Shown: positions 27,964 to 34,684 of the stretch, one piece after another
How positions within the stretch are numbered: position 1 is the stretch's first letter
How the letters are laid out: each line of letters starts with the position of its first letter
NCBI RefSeq assembly: GCF_009707385.1
Contig: NZ_CP046115.1
Coordinates: forward strand, 1,674,001 to 1,738,000
Direction of reading: 5' to 3'
Length of the DNA stretch: 64,000 nucleotides
DNA from: Klebsiella oxytoca
Lineage (GTDB): Bacteria; Pseudomonadota; Gammaproteobacteria; Enterobacterales; Enterobacteriaceae
Translations under genes and position numbers: made by a program
The notes under the pieces: generated by a model
What the model saw: only the letters and a program-made list of their open reading frames with translations
The model's database searches: none
Told to the model about the DNA's origin: nothing

Positions 27964-29448
27964 ATGCCCAGCTTACTGGAAGTCAAAAACGTTAGTAAAA
28001 ACTTCCCCGGAGTCAAGGCGCTCGATAACGTCAATATCACCCTCGGTCGGGGGGAGGTTCATGCCTTACTGGGTGAAAATGGCGCGGGTAAATCAACGTT
28101 GATGAAAATCCTGTGCGGAATATATCAACCTGACGCTGGCAATATTTTTATTGATGGCAAGCAGCAGCATTTTCATAACTATCGTGATGCTATAGCGTGC
28201 GGTGTAGGAATTATCTTTCAGGAGTTTTCCCTTATTCCTTACCTTAACGCTTATGAGAATATTTTCCTTAACCGCGAGAAGGTGAACCGATTTGGTCTGT
28301 TAGATCGTAAAGCAATGCGCCGTGAGGCGCTGCGGATTTTCAAAGAGCTCGGCGTGACCCTCGATCCTGATGAGCAAATTTGTCACCTCAGCGTCGCCGA
28401 GCAGCAGTTTGTGGAAATTGCCAAGGCGCTATCGCTGGATGCGCGAATTCTTATTCTCGACGAACCAACCGCCACCCTGACGCCGAGCGAGGCGGAACAT
28501 CTCTTTCGCGTGATGCGCGATTTAAAAGCGAAAGGCGTCGGCATGTTCTTTATCTCTCATCACCTTGAGGAGATTTATGAGATCTGCGACAGCCTGAGCA
28601 TCCTGCGCGATGGCAAATATATCGGATCGGCAAAGGTTGATAACATCGATATCTCAGAAATGATCCAGATGATGGTCGGCCGCGAGGTAGAGAATATCTA
28701 CCCTGAGCGGCGGACGCTGGCGCATGATGAATTATTACTGGAAGCGGAAATTCAGCTCACGGAAAGCAGTCAGGTTAACCGACTGACGCTGCGCAAAGGC
28801 GAAATTTTGGGCCTTGCCGGGCTGGTGGGGTCAGGACGTTCGGAAACCATCCTGGCTCTGACCGGTGCGGATAAATGCTTCAAAAAACATGTTCGCCTTG
28901 CCGGAAAAGAGGTTACGATTAAATCTACCGATCAGGCTCTGCGTCTCGGGATCGGCCTGTTGCCTGAAAGCCGCAAAACACAGGGACTGGTGCTACCATT
29001 TTCCGTCAAAGATAATATCTGGCTCAACAAGCATGACTGTCAATTCTCGCTGATCCGCGATGGCGAAGAACGAAAAACCGCGGAACGTTTAATTAATCAT
29101 GTTGGCGTCAAAACGCCGGATGCGTGGACTGCCGTAGGCACATTGAGCGGCGGCAACCAGCAGAAAGTCGTTATTTCTCGTTGGTTAAATCATGATGTCA
29201 ATATTCTTATTTTTGACGAACCAACACGCGGTATTGATGTTGGCGCAAAATCAGAAATCTATCAAATCATGCGCGACCTCACCGCTCAGGGTATTGCGAT
29301 TATTATGATTTCGTCTGAATTACCGGAAGTCATTGGCGTTAGCGACCGGGTCATGGTTTTTCGTGACGGCAATATTGTCGCTGAGCTTGAGAACGACAAC
29401 ATTAACTCCACCGTGATTATGCTGCATGCTGCCGGTAATATTATTTAG
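27964..29448 (+). CDS. Sugar ABC importer ATPase (two nucleotide-binding domains)
   Basis: A 494-residue RbsA/MglA-type protein. In the first domain, Walker A is GENGAGKST (about 38-46), the signature is LSVAEQQ and Walker B is ILILDEPTA. In the second domain, Walker A is degenerate (GLVGSGRSE), the signature is LSGGNQQK and Walker B is ILIFDEPT, the usual asymmetry of this family. The ATG at 27964 has GGAG eight bases away and is preferred to the ATG two codons earlier, which is too close. It drives import through the permease 10 bases downstream. Confidence 0.93.
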   Translation: MPSLLEVKNVSKNFPGVKALDNVNITLGRGEVHALLGENGAGKSTLMKILCGIYQPDAGNIFIDGKQQHFHNYRDAIACGVGIIFQEFSLIPYLNAYENIFLNREKVNRFGLLDRKAMRREALRIFKELGVTLDPDEQICHLSVAEQQFVEIAKALSLDARILILDEPTATLTPSEAEHLFRVMRDLKAKGVGMFFISHHLEEIYEICDSLSILRDGKYIGSAKVDNIDISEMIQMMVGREVENIYPERRTLAHDELLLEAEIQLTESSQVNRLTLRKGEILGLAGLVGSGRSETILALTGADKCFKKHVRLAGKEVTIKSTDQALRLGIGLLPESRKTQGLVLPFSVKDNIWLNKHDCQFSLIRDGEERKTAERLINHVGVKTPDAWTAVGTLSGGNQQKVVISRWLNHDVNILIFDEPTRGIDVGAKSEIYQIMRDLTAQGIAIIMISSELPEVIGVSDRVMVFRDGNIVAELENDNINSTVIMLHAAGNII

Positions 29449-29458
29449 GGAGTAGTAA

Positions 29459-30445
29459 ATGAGTAATGAAAATGTATCATTAGCGCCAGCCGCATCTCCT
29501 GATAAAGATAAAAAAGTCCTCCATGGATTATTAAAAATGCCAGCGTTCCTGCCGTTTGTGGGACTGGTATTGCTGTTTTCCTGTATGGCTATCTTTAATG
29601 ACTACTTTTTAACGGTAGATAACCTGTCTACCGTCGCACGCCAGGTTTCGATTAACGCGATCATCGCTATCGGGATGACCTTTGCTATTCTTACCGGCGG
29701 TATCGACCTTTCCGTTGGCGCTGTGATGGCGCTGGCTGGAACCCTGATGGCAGGGTTAATGAAGTACTATGGTTTAGATCCCTGGCTCGCCATTCTTATC
29801 GGCCTGTGTTCCGGCGTGGCCTTTGGCGCGCTAAACGGTTTTTTAACCGCCTACGGTAAGATGCCGCCGATTATTGTGACTCTCGGAGCAATGATAATTG
29901 CCAAAGGCCTGGCGCTGATCTATACCGGCGGCTATCCGATCTCTGGATTACCGGATTCATTCGCTTTTTGGGGCCGTGAATATCTGTTTGGTATTCAGGT
30001 GCCGATTATTCTGATGGTCGTTTTATATATCATCTTCTATATCGTGCTGAACCATATGCCGTTTGGTCGCTATGTTTATTCCCTGGGCGGCAATGAAGAG
30101 GCGGCGCGCCTGAGCGGACTGCGGGTTAAATATTATAAGCTGCTGGTTTATGTAATTAGCGGCTTTACCGCCAGTTTTGCCGGACTTATTTTCACCTCGC
30201 GCGTGATGAGCGGTCAGCCTAATGCTGGAGTGGGTTTTGAACTGGATGCTATTGCCGCCGTGGTGCTCGGCGGGGCATCGATTGCCGGCGGCCGCGGAAT
30301 GATTATTGGCACGCTGATCGGCGCCATGATGCTCGGCGTACTGAATAATGGATTAAATCTTTTAGGGATCTCACCTTACGTTCAGTACGTAGTGAAAGGG
30401 CTTATTATTTGGGGCGCCACCTTTATTAGCTCAGCCAGACGTTAA
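29459..30445 (+). CDS. Sugar ABC importer permease
   Basis: A 328-residue RbsC-family membrane protein with about 8-10 helices. Family motifs are LTGGIDLSVGAVMALAG, PPIIVTLGAMIIAKG, GRYVYSLGGNEEAARLSG, the EAA-like loop contacting the ATPase, and AIAAVVLGGASIAGGRG. GGGAG precedes the ATG. A palindromic repeat begins at the stop codon itself and separates the transport genes from the catabolic ones. Confidence 0.93.
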   Translation: MSNENVSLAPAASPDKDKKVLHGLLKMPAFLPFVGLVLLFSCMAIFNDYFLTVDNLSTVARQVSINAIIAIGMTFAILTGGIDLSVGAVMALAGTLMAGLMKYYGLDPWLAILIGLCSGVAFGALNGFLTAYGKMPPIIVTLGAMIIAKGLALIYTGGYPISGLPDSFAFWGREYLFGIQVPIILMVVLYIIFYIVLNHMPFGRYVYSLGGNEEAARLSGLRVKYYKLLVYVISGFTASFAGLIFTSRVMSGQPNAGVGFELDAIAAVVLGGASIAGGRGMIIGTLIGAMMLGVLNNGLNLLGISPYVQYVVKGLIIWGATFISSARR

Positions 30446-30591
30446 GAGCCTATCTCATTAGGGCTATTTTGCTTGCCATTTTGAACCTGGGCAGTGCTCA
30501 GAATCCTCACGTACTACGTGTACGCTCCGGTTCTTCCGCGCTGTCCGTGTTCAAACTGTCTGCGCCAATAACGCCTACTGGGATAGGCTCT
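30445..30591. repeat. 147-bp imperfect palindromic repeat (MITE-like)
   Basis: The ends are near-perfect inverted repeats (AGAGCCTATCTCATTAGG against AGAGCCTATCCCAGTAGG), and the match continues inward for about 50 bases with some mismatches, so the transcript would fold into one long hairpin. The centre holds CACGTACTACGTG. It has no coding capacity. It interrupts the operon between permease and kinase. A diverged relative seems to lie at 57442-57619. Confidence 0.75.
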
Positions 30592-30620
30592 AAATCATTT
30601 TCATTGTGGGGTGAAGGGAT

Positions 30621-32099
30621 ATGAATTTTATCGGAGTGGATATAGGTGGTACGGTCACCAAAGCGGGTATATATAATGAGTCAGGGCAGGAGATCCACGT
30701 TGCTTCACAATATGCGCAGGTATTATCCGAACAGCCGGGTTTTACTGAACGAAATATGCATGAGCTATGGGACACCGTTTGCCGCGTGATTAAAAAAGCG
30801 ATGTATGAAAGCCAGGTGCCTCCGTTAAGCATCGGCGGCATCGGTTTCTCTTCCCACGGCAAAGGGTTGTACGCGATTGATAAAAACGGCGAGCCGGTGC
30901 GCAACGGCATTATCTCATCCGATACTCGGGCGCTGGAGTTTGTCAAAAAATGGTATCGCGAAGGTATCGATAAACTGGCCTACCCAAAGGGGTTGCAGCA
31001 GCTGTGGACCGGGCACCCGGTGTCGCTGCTGGCGTGGCTGAAAGAACATGAACCGGCCAATTACGACAGGATCGACGCCGTTTTAATGGTACACGACTAT
31101 ATTCGCTTCCGCCTGACCGGCGAGGCGACGGCAGAGATCACCAATATTTCCGGTAGCAATTTTTATAACCAGTTCACCTCCCGCTATGACTGCGACATGA
31201 TGGCGCTGTTTGGTATTGAGGAAGTGGCGGAGAAAACCGCACCGGTAGTGAACTCGACGGACTGCGTAGGCCACATTACCTTACAGGCTTCGCTGGACTG
31301 CGGGTTATGTCCGGGGACGCCGGTATTCGGCGGCTTTTTCGACGTGGTTGCTTCCGCGGTCTCCTCGGGCATTGACCGGGCCGATACCCTGAGCGCGGTG
31401 GCCGGGACCTGGAGCATTGCCACCTCCGTAACGGATAGCATTATCGCCAGCGACTTCCCGTACATCTGGGGAAAATACTGCATCCCGGGCAAATATTTTG
31501 TTCATGAGGGCAGCCCCACCTCGGCGAGCAACCTGTCGTGGTTTGTGAAGCAGTTTTTTCCGGATGATGATCGCTGCTACGAGCATTTTGAAAGCTGGAT
31601 TGCGCAGGAGACTGACAGCAGCCTGATCTTTTTACCCTATCTGTTCGGTTCGAATCTGGCGATGGATCTCCCCGGCGCGCTGGTCGGCCTGGCGGGGCAT
31701 CACAGCAAAAAGGATATTATCGCCGCCATTTATCGCGGGATCGTTTTTTCCCATCTGGTGCATCAGGACCGTATTATCGAACTCAATCAGGATATCCAAA
31801 AAATCCGCTTTACCGGCGGGCCAAGCCAGTCGAAAGGCTGGACGCAGATGTACGCCGATGCTTCAAATCTCCCGCTGGAAGTGGTCGATATCGAACAGGC
31901 CGGATGCCGGGCCGCCGCACTCTGCGCCGCGGCAGGGACCGGAGCGTACGCCAATTTCAGCGAGGCGATTAAAGCCACCCAGCCGGAGGTGGTTTGCTAT
32001 CAACCCGACAGCAAACGGCATCAACAGCTACGTGAAGGCTACGACCGTTATTTACAGGTAGCGCAAAGCCTTTCCAGAGCAACGGGAGCTGCACAATGA
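30621..32099 (+). CDS. FGGY-family carbohydrate kinase, L-xylulose kinase-like
   Basis: A 492-residue kinase whose closest relative in memory is E. coli LyxK (L-xylulose kinase, 498 residues). Shared stretches include GIGFSSHGKGLYAIDKNG, WTGHPVSLLAWLKEHEP, HDYIRFRLTG and HEGSPTSASNLSWF. The ATP-site motif DIGGTVTKAG is at 7-16, the catalytic Asp is in FGGFFDVVAS, and the C-terminal phosphate loop is RFTGGPSQSKGW. The likely product is L-xylulose 5-phosphate. GGTGAAGG precedes the ATG. The stop overlaps the next start (ATGA), so the catabolic genes are coupled. Confidence 0.87.
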   Translation: MNFIGVDIGGTVTKAGIYNESGQEIHVASQYAQVLSEQPGFTERNMHELWDTVCRVIKKAMYESQVPPLSIGGIGFSSHGKGLYAIDKNGEPVRNGIISSDTRALEFVKKWYREGIDKLAYPKGLQQLWTGHPVSLLAWLKEHEPANYDRIDAVLMVHDYIRFRLTGEATAEITNISGSNFYNQFTSRYDCDMMALFGIEEVAEKTAPVVNSTDCVGHITLQASLDCGLCPGTPVFGGFFDVVASAVSSGIDRADTLSAVAGTWSIATSVTDSIIASDFPYIWGKYCIPGKYFVHEGSPTSASNLSWFVKQFFPDDDRCYEHFESWIAQETDSSLIFLPYLFGSNLAMDLPGALVGLAGHHSKKDIIAAIYRGIVFSHLVHQDRIIELNQDIQKIRFTGGPSQSKGWTQMYADASNLPLEVVDIEQAGCRAAALCAAAGTGAYANFSEAIKATQPEVVCYQPDSKRHQQLREGYDRYLQVAQSLSRATGAAQ

Positions 32100-32995
32100 A
32101 ACCCAGAATTGGTATTTACGAAAAAGCGCTTCCTGCGGAGCTGAACTGGGCGCAACGCTTTGCAACGGCGGCCAGTCTGGAATTTGATTTTCTCGAAATA
32201 TCCGTTGATGAAAGCCCCGATCGCCAGGCCCGACTGCGCTGGAACCGCGGGCAGCGGCTGGCATTCGTGGCGGATAAAATTAACAGCGGCATCGATGTGC
32301 CGAGCATGTGCCTTTCCGCGCACCGTAGCTATCCTTTTGGCAGCGTCAATCGCGATACCCGGCTTAAGGCGCGTGAACTGATGCTGGATGCGCTGGATTT
32401 TGCCAGCCACGTCGGCATTCGCAATATCCAGCTGGCAGGTTATGACGTTTATTACGAATCGTCTTCGGCTCAGACGCGGGAATATTTTATTGAGGGTATT
32501 AACTGGGCGGTAGCTGAAGCGGCGAAAGCGCAGGTAATGCTGTCGATGGAGATTATGGATACCGCCTTCATGAGCAATATCTCCCGCTGGCTGGATCTGG
32601 AGCGCAAGGTTTGTAGTCCGTGGTTTTGCGTTTACCCGGATGTCGGCAACTTAAGCGCCTGGCAAAACGACGTACCTGAAGAGTTGAGTAAGGGAATTCA
32701 TAAAATCACCGCGATTCATTTGAAGGATACCCAGCCCGTTTCACACGCCTCTTTGGGGCAGTTCCGCGACGTGCCATTCGGTACCGGCTGCGTCGATTTT
32801 ACTGAGATATTCCGTACCCTCTCGGCGCTGAACTACCGCGGCGCGTGGCTGATTGAGATGTGGGCTAAAAATGACGGCCTGGATAGCGAGAGAATTGCCG
32901 AAGCTAAAGCGTGGCTTGCGGATAAATATCAGCAGGCGTTTCGTCCACCGCAGTATGAAAGCATGGTGAATTCAGGAGTGAAGTATGTTGGATAA
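32096..32995 (+). CDS. L-xylulose-5-phosphate 3-epimerase (UlaE/SgbU family)
   Basis: A 299-residue TIM-barrel enzyme, predicted to turn L-xylulose-5-P into L-ribulose-5-P. Metal and catalytic residues of the UlaE family are kept: Glu152 (SMEIMD), Asp182 ([10 protein letters not shown]), His208 (AIHLKDT) and Glu254 (LIEMW). Other shared blocks are [17 protein letters not shown] and [11 protein letters not shown]. It is slightly longer than E. coli UlaE, with extra residues near 213-225 and at the C-terminus. It overlaps the kinase by 4 bases and the next gene by 11. Confidence 0.9.
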   Translation: MKPRIGIYEKALPAELNWAQRFATAASLEFDFLEISVDESPDRQARLRWNRGQRLAFVADKINSGIDVPSMCLSAHRSYPFGSVNRDTRLKARELMLDALDFASHVGIRNIQLAGYDVYYESSSAQTREYFIEGINWAVAEAAKAQVMLSMEIMDTAFMSNISRWLDLERKVCSPWFCVYPDVGNLSAWQNDVPEELSKGIHKITAIHLKDTQPVSHASLGQFRDVPFGTGCVDFTEIFRTLSALNYRGAWLIEMWAKNDGLDSERIAEAKAWLADKYQQAFRPPQYESMVNSGVKYVG

Positions 32996-33680
32996 CCTCA
33001 AGCAGGCGGTTTTCGACGCCAATCTGGCGCTGCCGAAATTTAATCTGGTGACTTTTACCTGGGGTAACGTCAGCGGTATCGATCGCGATGCCGGGCTGGT
33101 GGTGATTAAACCTTCCGGCGTTGAATACGCCGCGATGGCGGCGGACGATATGGTGGTGGTTGAACTGGCGACCGGCAGGGTGGTGGAGGGACGTTACAAG
33201 CCTTCATCGGATACGCCGACCCACCTTGAGCTGTATAAAGCGTTTAGCGACGTGGGCGGAATCGTACACACCCACTCGCGCCATGCGACCATTTGGGCGC
33301 AGTCGGGCAGGCCGCTGCTGGCGATGGGCACCACCCATGCCGACTATTTTTATGGGCCTGTTCCCTGTACCCGACCGCTTAGCGACGATGAAATCCGCGG
33401 TAATTATGAAGCCAATACCGGTCATGTGATTATCGAGACGTTGAACCGGCAGCACATTGAACCGCTCAGCGTACCCGCCGCGCTGGTCCACGGCCATGGC
33501 CCTTTTGCGTGGGGAAAAGACCCGGCGAACGCGGTACATAATGCGGTGGTGCTGGAAGAGATTGCCTATATGAATATGTGGACTCGGCAGTTGTGTACTG
33601 ACGAACAGCCGGTCTCTGCGACGCTGCTGGATAAACACTACTTGCGTAAACACGGGGCGGGGGCCTACTACGGGCAATAA
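32985..33680 (+). CDS. L-ribulose-5-phosphate 4-epimerase (AraD family)
   Basis: A 231-residue class II aldolase-fold enzyme, the same length as E. coli AraD, SgbE and UlaF within a few residues. Zinc ligands His95, His97 (IVHTHSRH) and His171 are present, as is Asp76 (SSDT). Asp120 and Tyr229, needed for epimerisation rather than aldol cleavage in AraD, are also kept, so the activity is well supported. The product D-xylulose-5-P enters the pentose phosphate pathway. It starts inside the preceding gene and closes the cluster, directly before a REP array. Confidence 0.92.
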   Translation: MLDNLKQAVFDANLALPKFNLVTFTWGNVSGIDRDAGLVVIKPSGVEYAAMAADDMVVVELATGRVVEGRYKPSSDTPTHLELYKAFSDVGGIVHTHSRHATIWAQSGRPLLAMGTTHADYFYGPVPCTRPLSDDEIRGNYEANTGHVIIETLNRQHIEPLSVPAALVHGHGPFAWGKDPANAVHNAVVLEEIAYMNMWTRQLCTDEQPVSATLLDKHYLRKHGAGAYYGQ

Positions 33681-33691
33681 TCGCCCGCATT

Positions 33692-33971
33692 CCCCGGATT
33701 GCGGCGTAAACGCCTTATCCGGGCTACCGATTCACAGACGGCGGTGGACAAGTAGCCCGGCTGAGCGAAGCGCGAGCCGGATTGCCCCCCCCGGAGGCGG
33801 CGCTTGCCGCGCCTGTCCGGGCTACGCGTCTTCAGCGGTCTGCGGTCCGGTAGCCCGGCTGAGCGAAGCGCGAGCCGGGTTGACCCCCCGGAGGCGGCGC
33901 TTGACGCACCTGTCCGGGCTACCGCCTGGCAGACGACGGCGGTAGCCCGGCTAAGCGAAGCGCGAGCCGGG
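33692..33971. repeat. REP/BIME array of six units
   Basis: Two unit types alternate in opposite orientation. Type A, GTAGCCCGGCTGAGCGAAGC onward to GAGCCGGG, occurs at about 33752-33780, 33850-33879 and 33942-33971. Type B, CCGGAGGCGGCGCTTG to GTCCGGGCTAC, occurs at about 33789-33825 and 33886-33922, with a classical REP at 33692-33727. The array fills the space between the convergent 4-epimerase gene and kdpE; no other feature is seen there. Confidence 0.9.
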
Positions 33972-33979
33972 GACAACGG

Positions 33980-34657
33980 CTACGGCATAAACCGGTAGCC
34001 AATCCCCGTTTCGGTCAGCAAATGCTGCGGACGGGCCGGATCGACCTCCAGCTTTTGCCGCAGATGTCCCATATAAATACGTAGATAGTGGCTATGCTCC
34101 ACCGCATTCGGCCCCCAGACCTGGTTGAGCAGCTGTCGCTGGGTCAGCACCTTGCCTGGATTATTTAACAGCACTGCCAGCAGGCGAAATTCAATCGGCG
34201 TCAGGTGTATCTCCTCGTCGCCGCGCAGGATGCGACGGGCGGGGATATCCACTTCGATATTGGCAAAACGCACCAGCGGCTCGTCGGCCTGAGCGCCTGA
34301 ATGACGGCGCATCGCTACCCGCAACCGCGCCTGCAGTTCACCGATACCGAAGGGCTTACTGAGATAATCATCGGCGCCGGCGTCAAGGGCGGCGATCTTG
34401 TCCTGCTCCTCGGTGCGCGCCGATAGTACGATAATCGGCATCTGGCTCCACTGGCGAACTTCGCGAATAAACGCGTTACCATCACCATCGGGCAGCCCAA
34501 GATCGAGAATGGTTAAATCCGGCTTGCGGGTCGCGGCTTCAATCAGCCCGCGCTGCAGCGTTTCCGCTTCAAATACGCGCATGCCGTCGGCTTCCAGCGC
34601 GGTGCGCAGAAAGCGGCGGATAGCGTTTTCGTCTTCGATAATCAGTACGTTTATCAC
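33980..34657 (-). CDS. kdpE: Response regulator KdpE
   Basis: Activates kdpFABC under potassium limitation. It has 225 residues. The receiver domain has the phospho-Asp at 52 (TILDLGLPD), acidic pocket Glu8/Asp9 and Lys in YLSKPFG. The C-terminal OmpR-type winged helix has HLTPIEFRLL and SHYLRIYMGHLRQKLE. The start codon is GTG with GGAAG upstream. A 27-base gap separates it from kdpD, whereas in E. coli the two genes overlap. Confidence 0.96.
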   Translation of the reverse strand: MINVLIIEDENAIRRFLRTALEADGMRVFEAETLQRGLIEAATRKPDLTILDLGLPDGDGNAFIREVRQWSQMPIIVLSARTEEQDKIAALDAGADDYLSKPFGIGELQARLRVAMRRHSGAQADEPLVRFANIEVDIPARRILRGDEEIHLTPIEFRLLAVLLNNPGKVLTQRQLLNQVWGPNAVEHSHYLRIYMGHLRQKLEVDPARPQHLLTETGIGYRFMP

Positions 34658-34684
34658 CCGTTCTTCCCGTTCAGACAGATAAAA

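Noticed and set aside
30445..30591. Insertion sequence between permease and kinase
   Set aside because: The element is too short and has no transposase frame; it is a non-coding palindromic repeat.
33692..33971. Regularly spaced repeats resembling a CRISPR array
   Set aside because: Units alternate in orientation, are palindromic REP elements, and the spacers are short and unequal. No cas genes are near.
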